From the NCBI RefSeq assembly GCF_947179515.1, contig NC_067485.1, positions 13,210,096 to 13,274,095 on the forward strand: a stretch of 64,000 nucleotides of DNA, read 5' to 3'. Shown piece after piece: positions 21,958 through 33,902 of this stretch. Position numbers and translations under genes: made by a program. This DNA is from Apodemus sylvaticus (Eukaryota; Chordata; Mammalia; Rodentia; Muridae). Each line of letters begins with the position of its first letter. Position 1 is the first letter of the stretch. The notes beneath the pieces were generated by a model. That model was not told the origin of the DNA. It saw only the letters and a program-made list of their open reading frames with translations, and ran no database searches.

Positions 21958-22090
21958 ACACACAGGCCATCTCCACTTTTCAGCAAAGAGATTGATACTC
22001 AGAGTGCACAGGTGACTTGACTGGGGTCACGCAGCCTGGAGCAGGCAGAGGAAGAGGAATCACGTTGTCCCAGAGTTAATGTGCTTAGTG
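21958..22090 (+). repeat. MIR fragment
   Basis: 'gattgatactcagagtgc', 'aggtgacttgactggggt' and 'cacgcagcctggagcagg' match the MIR 3' half in order. Confidence 0.6.
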
Positions 22091-22237
22091 TTGCAGTCAT
22101 AGATGGAAAGGGCTTAGATGTCACCGTTCAGTGTTTGCCAGGTGTCAGCATCCTGTCCATGGTCACAGTGACTTTTTTTTTCCTCACAATTTCCTGCATC
22201 TGCACAGTGATCAGCTCAATATTATTATTAAGTTAAA

Positions 22238-22356
22238 TTTATTGTGGTGCTGGCAAGATGGCTCCTGTCTACAAGCCTGACGACCTTTGTTTGATCCCTG
22301 GGATTCTCATGGAGGAAGGAGAGGAGAACAGTTGTCCTCTGACCTCCACACTTACA

Positions 22357-22390
<34 letters not shown>

Positions 22391-22412
22391 AATAAATAAA
22401 TAAATAAATACA
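22238..22412 (+). mobile_element. tRNA-derived rodent SINE with (CA)n-(AAAT)n tail
   Basis: The head 'gtgctggcaagatggctc' is followed by 'caagcctgacgacctttg', 'gatccctgggattctcat' and 'ttgtcctctgacctccac'. A CA repeat (about 22357-22390) and an AAAT repeat (22391-22410) form the tail. This is a member of the B2/B3 superfamily. Related copies on either strand lie at 59640-59885, 60669-60784 and 63601-63745. Confidence 0.85.
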
Positions 22413-22974
22413 CATACATGCTACGTAAATAAATAAGATTAAGTTTTAATAAACAAATTTTGCATTTAAAATTGCATCTTAAAAGGACATTAAGACATTA
22501 ACATAAACAGAAGGCCCATACATTTCCATAAATAGGAAGTTAATAGTAACAAGAACAATGAAAGTATTCACTCATTCTGTGCAACAGAGGTACCAAAGGC
22601 ATATTTTTAAGAATTCATGTTAACAAATGTAAGGTTTTAAGAATCATCAATAAGGAAAAAAGTGTCAAAGGCTGGCTGGCACTGAGGATGCTTCCCTAGT
22701 GGTCAAAGGAGAGAGGAACTGAAGATGTGTGTACCGGCTCCTTGCGATGTGACTCAGCGTCCTTCCCAGCTCTGCCATCCTCATTTGAGGTCCTCTATAT
22801 ACTTTAAGCTCCTCTGGGTGAGCTTGTCCTGGTGCTCCGTACCATGTGGTCTCAGGAGCCTAATACTCCAATAAATGCTCTCTCTAAGACATGTTGGTGT
22901 TGACTGGCCCTGCTGACCTGAGCTGGGGTTCCCTGGTGACTCCAGTATAGCCGGATGTTGCTGTACATCGTCAG
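22413..22974. other. AT-rich unassigned DNA
   Basis: The first 250 bp are A-rich without a recognisable family; the remainder is balanced. No exon recognised. Confidence 0.4.
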
Positions 22975-23235
22975 AAAGTAAATATTTCAGACGTAAGCTA
23001 TATAGGCATTGTCCTGAGAACTCAGCTCTGCTGCTCTAGTGCAGTGTCGTCTTGGAGTTGTTGCAGCTGCAGAAGGGGGATCTGTCAATGACCAAGCATG
23101 ATTAGGTTTCCATAAAGCTCAACACCGAAATTCAAAATTCACATCAGTAAGAAATGTCACCAAATAACACCCTTCTTTTTGCTATAGCTATTTCAGTATA
23201 AAAATCACTGGTAGCTCCAGGGCCATCTATCCAAA
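22975..23235. mobile_element. hAT/Charlie-type DNA transposon fossil
   Basis: 'gaaagtaaatatttcaga', 'aactcagctctgctgctc', 'ccgaaattcaaaattcac' and 'cactggtagctccagggcc' follow the order of an old mammalian hAT (Charlie-group) non-autonomous element. Its better copies carry CAACTCTGCC and GGGCC-rich termini. Exact family not asserted. Confidence 0.5.
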
Positions 23236-24546
23236 GCCACGTGATAACTGGGCTTTACTTTAGGACCAGTGTTTGCTAGTGACTCTAAAACAAGAGGTCC
23301 TACCACCTCCACTAGGGTAGTACTGGACCCCAGGAGCTGCACAGGGCCTGCATAAAGAAGGGTCCTCACTGGGCTTAGTGACCTGTTATAGGTATACCCT
23401 GCATTAGAATTTTTCAGAGGGGCCTACAAGTTATATAACTACCCTTGGCCTCTGCTCCCAAGATGGGTAGAGGCAGGGGAGCAACTGCAATGCCTGCTAT
23501 CCTCACAGTGATGGTGGACCTTAAGGAGAGAAGACTGAATATGTAGCCCCTAAAGATCTAGGCCAGGAACATTCTGTTGGTCAAAGCAAATCACATGGCT
23601 GTGACTGAGGTCAAGGGAAGGGGAGACTTGCCCTAGTCACTGGATGAGCAGAACTCTACAATCACACCACCAAGATTATAAGAGGTCAAAACTGGGGTCA
23701 AACTGGCTGACCCTAAACAAGTAGATTGGTCATTGCTATAGAAAGATTTGCTGGTGTGCTGTTTTTGGTTTCAGGGAAGATGGAGCAGAAACTCTTTCTG
23801 CACCTTCTGTGGGAGTAAGGATGCAGAACAGGATGGGTGACACTTTCGTAGAGGCGAAGCGGGTGGAGCTTGGTGGCATTTCAGTGTGCCAGCCAGCATG
23901 CCAATCTCCACCCACTGGACTCAGCCTGCTCCCTTTCTTGGAACAGCCCCTTGGGGCTCTCAGTACCTTGGATAGCACCTTCGTTCCGCACCGCCTGAGA
24001 AGAAAAATGTCTGGCTCACGCTTGGGAATTCTTTCTAGGTTTTAAACACATTTGAATAAACAGAGTGATTCCACATACATATAATACAAGGTGCCTTTCC
24101 TCTGCTTTGCAGGCCTTGCCAGGCTCCGGCAGCCTATGCCTGGCGTGGTGTGATTCAGAAGTGTCCCAATTGGTGAGGGCTCAGCTTGAGGAACTATTTT
24201 GGAAGTGTTGGCACACGGGGTCCTGCTGGAGGGAGTAGGTCACTCAGAGAAGACCCAGTGAAGATGATGGCCTCTTTGAGGCTGATTGCTTTCTTTGTTT
24301 CCTAAATTGCCATTTTGTGAGGAGTCCCCAATTCTTACTTCCTCCACTGGGAACCCCTGTGTGCCTCCCTGCCAATGATGGGTAGAAAGCCTCTGAAGCC
24401 TTTACTTCTGCCCACTGCTCCCGTGGGGGCATTTTGGTCACAGTGATGCAGAAATAATGCATCTGCATTTATCTTTGGTTCTGTGTGTACTGGTCACATG
24501 ATATCTATGCATCTTCATTTCCTGCCACACCCTGCTCATTTCTAAC
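23236..24546. other. Unique non-coding DNA
   Basis: About 1.3 kb with no repeat or exon recognised. Opposing open frames at 23736-24045 overlap and show no recognisable sequence. Confidence 0.4.
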
Positions 24547-24594
24547 GTCTCTCTCTCCCTCTCTCCCTCCCTCTCTGTCTCCCTCTCCCCCCCC

Positions 24595-24655
<61 letters not shown>
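24547..24655. repeat. (CT)n-(CA)n compound microsatellite
   Basis: A C/T-only tract (24547-24612), then about 20 CA units. The next LTR starts 3 bp after it. Confidence 0.97.
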
Positions 24656-24656
<1 letters not shown>

Positions 24657-24658
24657 AC

Positions 24659-25044
24659 TGTACTGGCTGGTTTTGTGTGTCAATTTGACACAAGCTGGAG
24701 TTATCACAGAGAAAAGGAGCCCCCCTTGAGGAAATGTCTACATGAGATCCAGCTGTAAGGCATTTTCTCAATTAGTGATCAAAGGTGGAGGGCCCATTAT
24801 GGGTGGTGCCATCACTGGGCTGGTAGTCCTGGGTTCTATAAGAAAGCAAGATGAGCAAGCAAGTAGGTAACATCTCTCCATGGCCTCTGCATCAGCTCCT
24901 GCTTCCTGACCTGCTTGAGTTCCAGTCCTGACTTCCTTTGGTGATGAACAGCAGTCTGGAAGTGTAAGCTGAATAAACCCTTTCCTCCCCAACTTGCTTC
25001 TTGGTCATGATGATTGTGCAGGAATACAAACCCTGACTAAGACA
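24659..25044 (+). mobile_element. MT-type MaLR solo LTR
   Basis: Complete LTR. It begins TGTACTGGCTGG, continues through 'gtcaatttgacacaagct' and 'gggcccattatgggtggt', carries a 'ctgaataaaccctttcc' poly(A) signal and ends 'ccctgactaagaca'. Flanking 5-mers CACAC and CAAAC are a near-perfect target duplication. A promoter-like 'ggttctataagaaag' lies at about 24833. Confidence 0.85.
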
Positions 25045-25089
25045 CAAACACCACACCAATGTTCATACACAGGTATTTTCATTTATTCA

Positions 25090-25830
25090 TGGTCCTAGAG
25101 GTTTTAAGTGTGATTAAACCAGCTCAAAACAGAAGGGGAAATCTCTGACTTATGTAATGGAATATCCAAAGGCAGAGGGGGTGTCGGGCATGAAAGGTCT
25201 TTCCATTCCAGCTCCGTTCTCAGTTGGGCACTCCCTCACATAACTACAAGCAACACCAGGAAAAAAGAGAAAGGCTGTGTGGTGGTTTGACAATGCTTGG
25301 TCTATTAGGAGTGGCACTATTAGGAGGTATGGCCTTGTTGGAGTGGGTGGAGCCTTGTTGGAGTGGGTGTGGCCTTGTTGGAGGAAGCATGTCTCTGTGG
25401 GGGTGGGCTTTGAGACCCTTTTCCTAGCTGCCTGGACGAGACAGTCTTCTGTCTGCCCTCAGAACAAGTTGTAGAACTCTTCCAGCACCATGCCTTCTTC
25501 CAGGACACTGCTATGCTTCCTGCCTTAATGATAATGGACTGAACCTCAGGACCTGTGAGCCAGCCCCAATGAAATGTTGTCCTTATAAGGGTTGCCTTGG
25601 TCATGGGTCTCTTCACAGCAATGGAAACCCTAACTAAGACAGCCTGTTTCCTAGGTTTTCTGGTAAAACTTCTAGGGCAGCTGGCCATTAGCTGGTCCAG
25701 GTCACGGTGTGCATCAGTCACATGTCTGTGGCTGTTGGAGGTGGAGGATGTTGATTGGCTAAGTGGAATTGACCCTTGGATTGGGGAGGGCGTCCATACT
25801 GCTTAAACCATAAGGACCAGGAGTAGAGAT
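25090..25830. mobile_element. Old mammalian repeat split by an LTR
   Basis: The left (25100-25270, 'agaaggggaaatctctga') and right (25660-25800, 'gattggctaagtggaatt') parts resemble two ends of one old interspersed repeat that I cannot name. The LTR at 25278-25641 sits between them. Confidence 0.35.
25278..25641 (+). mobile_element. ORR1/MT-like solo LTR
   Basis: It begins TGTGGTGGTTTG and ends 'ccctaactaagaca'; flanks GGCTG and GCCTG approximate a 5-bp target duplication. It contains three 'ccttgttggag' units (25331-25385) and AATGAAATG at the poly(A)-signal position. Same family as 12023-12704, which makes it a useful unexpanded reference copy. Confidence 0.85.
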
Positions 25831-25999
25831 TCCCTCACCAAATCAGGGTCTGGTTATCAAATATATTGCGGAACAGCAGCTGGAATCTAGGAGAACAGAT
25901 AGCCCCCACTCTCGAGTATTCCTTTGTCTGTAATGCCTTCTTCTCTGTGTAGAAATGCCTCACTCCATCTCTCAGTTCTGCCTCTAGCATCACCCTACT

Positions 26000-26730
26000 T
26001 TACAGGTACCACATGCTGCCCCACAGTGAGTGGCTCCTTTTTCCGTGGCTCAATTCCACACCATGCTTGCCTTTTGGGGCACTTGCCTTCATAAGATGTC
26101 ACTGACCCTGGCTAACCTCCTCAGGTTCAGAGCCTGTGCACTTGGCTTTCTCCGTGTTCCATGGGGGCCTGGAGCTGCCTCCTCTGGAGGGAGTTCCTGT
26201 GTCTCCAGGTGTCTTACCTGTTGTCTCCGGGTGGCGTGTACACTGAAGAACCTCAGGGCTGTGGCAGGCTTTTCTGTCATTATGTTCCTCCCCACTGTCC
26301 CTCACCCATTCAAAGACCATCCAGGAACTCCTCCCATTGGACCCGGTCTTGGGGGAGTGCCCCTCTCTCTCCTTCCTTTGCCCCCTCCCCTTGCAAAGCT
26401 CAGACTTATCTTACCTGTCTATACTCGCAGACCACCTTCCCCCCCAAGTACCTCCCTCCTCCCACCTGATGGAAACTGTGGTGAATAATTTACAGGGTAG
26501 CAATTCTAAGTCGTTCTCTCTCCCTCTCCTCTGCTCATCCTCTCCTCTCTGTTCATCTCCTTTCCCTTCTTTCCCCACCCCCTTCTCTCCTAAGCAAGGG
26601 ACTGCCAGGTCATCCCTGGGTCTCCACTGCCTACAACAGTCTGTGGCACCAAAGTACATGCTCAGTGGATGCTAAATTCAAACACTCGCTTCAATAAAAG
26701 GCTGCATTACTAAAAAAAAAAAAAAAATCA
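26000..26730 (+). mobile_element. L2 3' region with terminal A-run
   Basis: 'aggttcagagcctgtgca', the pyrimidine-rich middle (26345-26595) and 'agtacatgctcagtggat' run in the order of an L2 3' end. It finishes with AATAAA (about 26694), a short spacer and 15 A (26712-26726). L2 copies do not normally end in a long A-run, so the tail may have another origin. Confidence 0.45.
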
Positions 26731-28555
26731 TCAAGAAATGTCTTTAGCTATGCAGGCAGCACAGGGTGTGTGGGTGAGCGATGACTTCAGCAGAAAGCCA
26801 CGGAGCGCACGGGTTCTCCATTATTTATTGCCGAGGGAGCCTGCTCCTACAGCACTGTGGTGTATTCCGAGGATGCCAGGGCAGCGTGTGAGCAGCTTCA
26901 TTCCTCTGAGCCCCTGTTGACCCTTTCTGTGCATCCCAGGAAGAGGGGTTAGGATGCTTCTTTTTTTTTGCAACAATAAAAAACTGATTTGGAGCTCAAC
27001 TCAGCTTCTGCCTGTATATATGTATGCTCCTCAGTGTGTTAGCAAGGGTGGGGGTGAGGCTGTCAGTCCTCTGGGGGGGGGGAGTCTGGGTTAAACTTCC
27101 TCTTTGCTCTTTTTGGGTCCTTCTCACTGGGTACCATTTTCTCATCGGTTTGACGGAGCCCAGCACCATTACCCTCATAGGCCAGAAGAGTAGGACTCAA
27201 CCTTCATATATACACAGTGGCTGCCCTACACTCTGCTCTGGCTAAGCTGGGTCCAGTCGGCCCTACGTGATTCTGAGTTCTTGGCACTTGTAATCAAGAG
27301 CCGGATTTCTGGATGGCACTGTCACAGTTTCCAAAGGATTTGGTTTCACCCAAACCAACCGCAAGAGGCTGCATACATGTCTGCAAGGGGTTTCTTCTAG
27401 TTTAGTAAGGAAGAGTGGGAGGGTTTTCAGGAAGCACTTGGGGCTTGTTGTAAGAAGTGGTGTCAATCCTAAGTCTGGGAGCAGAGCTTGTGTCTGGTGA
27501 GGGGTATGCTGGTTTTGGGGTGGGCGCATTGGTCCTGGGACGGAAGGATATGCTGTCCTGCAGATGAAGGGTTTGCTGCCTGGAATGAGGGGGCCACTGA
27601 CTCTGGAGATGGATGCTTTGATGGTCCCAGGACAGAGCGTGTGATGTCCTGTGGGTGGAGTCTGTCTTTGTCTTATGGATGGAGGATATGCTGGTCCTGG
27701 GGATGCTGGGAGTGCTGGTCCTATGGATGTTTGTCTAAGGTGGGGCAGAGACTGCTCACACTCAGCAACCGAGAGAGGGTGTACTAGTGCTGGATTTTCA
27801 CCTTTGGCTTGTACATCCTAGAATGGTTGAGAATGGCGTGGCCTTTGATGTCTCCACCTGCGCTGTCTTTGGCTGCGGAGCTGCTTGCTCAGTTGAGATG
27901 CCACCGGTGAGGTTCTATGATGATCACGGGGCCTGGAGGCCACAGAGGCTCAACAAATGGTTGCAGAATGATGTTGTGGTGAGATGACCTAGCATCTGGC
28001 GTAAGAGTGTGAACTCTGTGTGTGTGTTCACGCGGGTGCGTGCGTGCATGTGCTTGACTAAGTTTGAACATCACTATCCTCACTTATATAACTGCATGTC
28101 ACATCCCTGAGTGTGTAGGGGTGTTTGAGGGTCAGACACAGTAGGAGGCCTGTTGCACATAGTTAGCACTCAACCCACAATGCACACAGTCAGCCCTTAA
28201 CTCAGAGTGGTTGCAGAAGATTCCACCATCTTGGTTACTGCCTGAACAAGACTTTAAGAGTGAAATACCACGTGGTTACCAGTGCTCTCGGAGGTGCATG
28301 ACAGATCACTAGAACCTGCTGATCTGTTTAAAAGCCTTGGTGCTGGACTGTAGAAGGCAGGACCTCACGCAGAGCAGACGAGCGGTCATCTGCATCCAGC
28401 TGCCGAGTCACCTCAGCTTCATTCCTCTTGCTTTGGTTATTGATCAACAACTCAGGGCCTCCTCTCCCCCAGCCCCAGGCTGCCATCCTTCTACTCTTTG
28501 CATTTGTGTTTGGCTGGTTTTCCTTAAGTAAATAATTCCCTCTTTAAGTACTGCC
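26731..28555. other. Unique DNA with a degenerate tandem region
   Basis: No exon or interspersed repeat recognised. At 27488-27745 variants of 'ggatatgctggtcctgg' and 'gatggatgctttgatggt' recur irregularly, which suggests a decayed minisatellite. A GTGC-rich run is at 28020-28050. Confidence 0.4.
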
Positions 28556-28715
28556 TTCGAGATAAGGGAAAAAAAGTTCTTATTTAATTGGACTGTTTTC
28601 CTGTTTGTTTAATTACTACCATTAAAATGCTAATAACTGTCTCCAGGATTTTTTGTGGCACGTGATAGTTTGGCTCTTTTTTTGTTGTTGTTGTTGCTGC
28701 TGCATTTGTCAAGGC
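28556..28715. promoter_or_regulatory. AT-rich island with TAATT cores
   Basis: TTATTTAATTGG, TTTAATTACTACC and ATGCTAATAACT lie within 80 bp of otherwise ordinary DNA and are not part of a recognised repeat. This is compatible with homeodomain binding, but function is inference only. A TTG/CTG run follows at 28681-28705. Confidence 0.25.
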
Positions 28716-29375
28716 TGTAGCAAGGATTGGAACCCAGATTCAAACTAGCTCAGGGAAAGGGGGAAAGATACTTAGTTCTTGTATCTTTTAAGATGTTACC
28801 TTAGGCAAACACCAGGTGGGTCCAGAGAATTGGAGGCTAGCTGTGGTCTCCAGCCCTTCCCTGGCCGCCCTTCCCTGGCCGCCCTTCCCTGGTCCCCGTG
28901 CTGTCCTCACTTTGGTGTGGGCACAGCTGCCTTGTGCTTCATTCTCATCCTCTCCAAAGTCACACTCAAGGAGACACCAAGACTTTGGGACTTGGGCACC
29001 AATCCCACAGAGGCAGGATGTGACATTCTCACCTCCTGCTAAGCTCTGTGCCTGGAACTGGGGCCTTCATTTCCACTCACACACCACAGCCTGTTGGGTG
29101 TGAGGAAGATCCCAGAGTGAATCCACAGGAAGCTTTGCTACCCGAGTAAGAGGACCAGAAAGGAGATGGGTGTTGTCTGTGCAGGCGACAAAGTCACCCG
29201 TGCCCACCACTTTTCCGTTAGCAGGTAACACGACCCTTTCGACCTTTTCTCAGAGGCGCTTGCTTTGAGTACCACATTGGGCAAGAGGCCCTTTGGAACA
29301 AAGTTATCTTGTATTGACTTCTGGATGTCCAGTTGCTCATGAAGACTCTTGGCATTAGCACTTGGGCCAGAAAGG
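28716..29375. other. Unique DNA with a short GC-rich tandem
   Basis: 'cttccctggccgcc' is repeated about three times at 28855-28895. Otherwise nothing recognised. Confidence 0.45.
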
Positions 29376-29480
29376 TGGGACCTGTATCTCCTCAACTGCA
29401 AGGTGAGGTAGATAACTCCATGGACACTGTTTGGAGAGTTTGATGGGACAATGAACAAGGAAAAGTACTCAGTGGATGCA
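29376..29480 (+). repeat. MIR fragment
   Basis: 'gtatctcctcaactgcaa' followed by 'gatgggacaatgaacaag' and 'agtactcagtggatgc' follow the MIR 3' half. Confidence 0.5.
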
Positions 29481-29837
29481 GCGAAGTCTCATCTGCCCTT
29501 CAGAACCAGGCATCTTGGTATGTAATGAGATACTGACTCTGCACTTGTGGTGAGGCATGCGGGGGCACCCAGTAGGCGTGGTTAGAGAAGACACATCTTA
29601 TCTCACCAGGGCCTCTTTCTGCTTTCACTATTATCTTACTAAGCGCTATGCTGTTTAGATGCGGAAAACAGTAAGTACTCTTGAGAAGCAAATCTATTCT
29701 TCCCAGACCACCAGGCTAAGAGCAGAGACTGGCGCTGAGCTTAGTCCTGGTTGCATTGAGGAATCAGGCAGCTGCTTTTGCATACTCTTTGTCTCTTAAG
29801 GCATGGTTAGAAGGCTGGCTCTCGGTTAAATCAAAGT
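29481..29837. other. Unique non-coding DNA
   Basis: Nothing recognised. Confidence 0.4.
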
Positions 29838-30170
29838 TGTCTTAGTCTGTTTTATGTTGCTGTAACAAAGTATCTGGAACCGGTGATCTGTAAAGAACAT
29901 AAGGTTATTTGACACAATGTCTCTGGAAACCAGGTGTCAGTGAGCTTGGAGATAGCAAGCATCTGGTGAGGGAACGTGGTGGAGGTGTGGGCATGATGAG
30001 GAAGCGAGAGTGTGCTAGCTCGGGTCTCTCTTCTTCTTGTTAAAGAGCCACTAGTGCCATCTTGGGGGCTCAACCTCATGGCCTTATTTCACCCCATCAC
30101 TTCTCAAATTACTCATCTCCTAACACACCAACATTTGAATCCGGGGATTAGGTTTTAACATGTGGTTGAT
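29838..30170 (-). mobile_element. MLT1-type MaLR LTR
   Basis: It starts TGTCTTAGTCTGTTTTATG, then 'gctgtaacaaagtatctg', 'gcatctggtgagggaacg', 'gccactagtgccatcttg' and 'cggggattaggttttaac'. This is a near full-length reverse-complement MLT1. It is older than the MT/ORR1 copies nearby. Confidence 0.75.
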
Positions 30171-30404
30171 GGAAGGCACATTTGCGCCAGAGCCAAGCCC
30201 CACCTGTCCTCCCCAGTCCTCTCCCTGGTTCCCACTACTTGGCACCAGAATTCTGCTTGTGTGTCTGTCTTCCTTCCCTGGCCTGGGAGTCTGCTGCTGT
30301 GTCTCCTCTTCCTTAGCCCTGATGTAGTAGAAGTGAAGATGGCATTTCCTGACGTTGTGTCCTACTGAGGATGCCTGTGCTCCCATCAGGTTTGGCCTGG
30401 GACC

Positions 30405-30545
30405 TTAGGCATGGTCCTGAAGCTCCTTGGCCTCAGTTTTGAATTTTGTGAAATGAGAGCAGCGGTACCTTTCTCCGACGTGCTGCTCGGAGGCTCGCAG
30501 TTGGTGAATGACAACAGTGAGTGTTGTTTGGCGAATGAGTTCTCG
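30405..30545 (+). repeat. MIR fragment
   Basis: 'ccttggcctcagttttga', 'tgtgaaatgagagcagcg' and 'gtacctttctc' follow the MIR core. Confidence 0.6.
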
Positions 30546-32306
30546 CTCGCTTGCAACTGTTCTTTAAGGCTGACGCTGGAGTCATCATTTTATGCATATG
30601 AAATGGAGACTTCTGGTTGCTGCCGGAAGTTGTACTGCTGGAACCTACAACACGCATGGTGGGAAACCTGTAAGTGGTGGTTATAGTGTCAACCAATATG
30701 CAGGGAACAGCAGGGTGGAAGGGCCACCTAGCCACCTCTCCAGCACAGCCCCAGCTGCCAGCACAACATAGGTTACTGAGACATGACTGGCTTTGAAGGG
30801 CTCTGGACACCAAGGCTGGGCGAGGATTCTGAAGAAGAATAAGGCAAGAGCTTTGATCCTTTGACTCTAAGAAGCAGTTGGCTCATAGGGTCTGGGGGAA
30901 GTGAGACACTCTGTCCTTACCCTGAGTTTCCTCCCATCTTCCTCTCTCTTGTGGAACAGGGTGTGGTCACTGTATTTGCTCTCTTTGGGAGCTTAACAGC
31001 GCCGAGGTCTCTGCTCTGGTGCCCACTGACTGTTAGACCCTGTCCAAGCCCAGTCCCTTCTTAAAGCAGAGGCACAGCTGCTCTATCCCAAGGAGATGGT
31101 ACAGGGCCTGGCACCCAGGAAGAGTTCAAAGGCCCATCTTCTCCTTTCTGTCACTCTCTGAGCAGCCAGTCACACCTTGAACCCACCTGAGGCTGCCACC
31201 CCTCAAAGGTCCCCCGAGGCCATGAAGAAGTGGAGAATCCAGAGCTGTAGTAAGGGCTGATGCTGGCTCCTGCAGTGTAACCTTGGGCTTTCTCATCCAT
31301 CTCATCCATTTTGTTCCCCGAAATAACGACTGGAGACTTCTTCTATATGAACAAGTGTCTAGGCCAATAGCTTAGCTCCTGACTCAGTTATCCTGTTTAA
31401 ACTAGTCTGAGTCATGCCATGTGCCTAGTGAACCTCTCCTCAGGTTCACGTGTCTGCCTCCATCAGCGTTGGGGTGAAGCTCTCGCACCAGACTCTTTCC
31501 CAGAATCTTCCATCCCTCTTTGTCTGCCCGATGTCCCACCTTCTAATCCTGCCCCGCTCATTGGTCATTGGCTTTTTATTGACAGGTGGTGCTTTCACAC
31601 GGTAACTAAAGGGTCTACACTGTGGCCCATTCATTAATCCCAGGGTCCATGTCCTTGGCTACATGTACCTGTCTGTCTCTGGTGTAGGAATGCCGGTTCC
31701 AGACTTCTGCAGCCTAGAGGGACCAGCATAGGTTATCCAGTGCAGGAGAAATGGATCCTTGGCCTGAGCACTCTGTCTTATGTGCTCCTAGCCCTCTGCC
31801 TGCTCCTCCCACCCCAGCAGGTCTAAAGATGGAGGTGTTCTATCTCCCCCCTTCCTTGACTGATGTCATGGCACTCAGAGAGAGCCCCAGAAGCTCTGGA
31901 ATCCTGGTTTTGCCCTCAAAACATGGTGTCCTCAGAAAACAGCTGGTACACTTGAAGTGCTCCATAGAAAGGTAGGGCAGGGCAGTAGGATAGGAGCCTA
32001 AGAGACTGTTGTCCTGCAATGCTCATGACCGTCTGGAAGGGACAATACCCATCCAGGCTTTCTGGGGGAGGAGCATGGAGAAAGGTACGTTTAGGTGGTA
32101 GACTGGGGCTTGCTGTCATCAGAAGAGTGACGGAAGGTGGAAGCTTTGTCTCTTGAAACATCCCAACATATACGCATGAGTCTGAGGCAGAGACAGTCAT
32201 GGTGGAGATGCTGGACCCCATGAGGATGGTTCCTAATTTCCTTTATCTGGGGATAGTCAATCCCCATATAAATGACCCAATTTCTTCTCTGGGGGATGAC
32301 CATGGC
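30546..32306. other. Unique non-coding DNA
   Basis: About 1.8 kb without a supported exon. A weak MIR resemblance occurs at 31270-31335 ('gtgtaaccttgggctttc'). The open frames are short and unrecognised. Confidence 0.4.
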
Positions 32307-32633
32307 TGTCTTAGTTAGGGTTTTACTGCTGTCAACAGACACCATGACCAATGCAAGTTTTATAAAAAACAACATTTGATTGGGGCTGGCTTACAGGTTC
32401 AGAGGTTCAGTCCATTGTCATCAAGGTAGAAGCATGGTAGTATCCAAGCGGGCATGGTGCAGGAGGAGCTGAGGGATTCTTCATCTTCATCTGAAGGCTG
32501 CTAGTGGAGGACTGACTGCCAGGCAGCTAGGGTGAGGGTCTTAAATCCACACCCACAGTGACACACCCATTCCAACAAGGCCACACCTCCTAATTGGGCC
32601 ACTCCCTGGGTCAAGCATATACAAAACATCAGG
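32307..32633 (-). mobile_element. ORR1/MT-like solo LTR
   Basis: It begins TGTCTTAGTTAGGG and ends 'acaaaacatcagg'; flanking 5-mers ATGGC and GTGGC approximate a target duplication. It carries a single 'ccaacaaggcc' unit, so it represents the unexpanded form of the family at 12023. Confidence 0.85.
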
Positions 32634-33871
32634 GTGGCCTTGCAGAGATAGCAGAGCAAGAAGTCTTGCCTGGCATTTGGTGCCCTGTCAAGAATAGGTC
32701 ATAGCAACCTCTGGCAAGAGGCCAGTGGCACTTTCTGTCCTCTGATCTCAGACAGCAGCTGCTGGCTGGCCTTCGTGCAGTTTAGGATCTGGTTCTGACA
32801 GACTTATGGAAGGACTGTGTTCCTTTCTGGAGCTGTGAGTGACCAGAGAAAAGTGACAGGGGTGACAGAGGTGACACGTGAGTTGGGGGGAGCTGTGGGC
32901 AGTGCCATAGAGAAGCTAGTTCTCTTAAGAGGCTGGGATCTCTCGGGAAAATTGGGATGTAATAATTATGGAAGAGGTGACATGCATTTTAGGACAAGAA
33001 GAACAGCTGTCCTCAGCAGGGACCAGGACCCGCTGCCAGGCTCCATGCTGATGTTTTTCCTTCTGACTCTGAGAAGCGAGGGCTCTCCTGTCCTTGCGTG
33101 TGGCCATCTGCACAGATGTCCCTGTTTCTGTCCCAGTGCCCTTGGAGTGTCAGGTGACTTCTGGAGGCGTTCATCTCCTTATCCCTGCATCCTGTGAACA
33201 GGTCGCCTTCCATGGCAAAGGTAGGTTAGGGCTTTGAGGTAGGGAGGTCACTCTGGCTTATCCCCCTAAGTCAGGCGTGCGCTAAACAATGTTGCTGTCT
33301 CTGCCAATGACCAATTGCAGGATAAAGAAAGCTGAGGAGCCCAGCACTTTGTGGCGCTTCTGCTGTGGTCCTAACATTGTGCAGAACGCATTACTCATAG
33401 TGGCGAGGCTGAGACAGACGAACCATCCACTGCCCGTTGCAGACACGCACAGCACACATAGCCATGGGCAGAGCAGGGAACTTGATCTTAACCATAAGAG
33501 GGAACCCAGTTCGTGTATTTGCTCTGCTATGACATTGGTTGTTATTTTAGGGTATATTCTGTGTACTTGGGGGGAAAATAGAATTTACCACAAAAGTTTG
33601 TTTGCCTCACCAGTTCACCCTCCTAGTACTGTTCTGAGTGGGTGTCCTCACTGCTAAGGTGACAACTACATGTAAACAGGGCAGACATTATCCAGACTAA
33701 GAAGGGTGGAGGGATGCTGTTATCACTATGGCCGGAAGCAAGGATGTAGACAGCCTCCAGATGCAGGAGGCCGGGAGCCTCCCAAGAGGCACACCCTGAG
33801 TTGCACCATAATTTAGTTCCTTTGGTCCCCACTTGGCCTCCCAACCTAACCAGCATCTATATATTTGTTTG

Positions 33872-33902
<31 letters not shown>

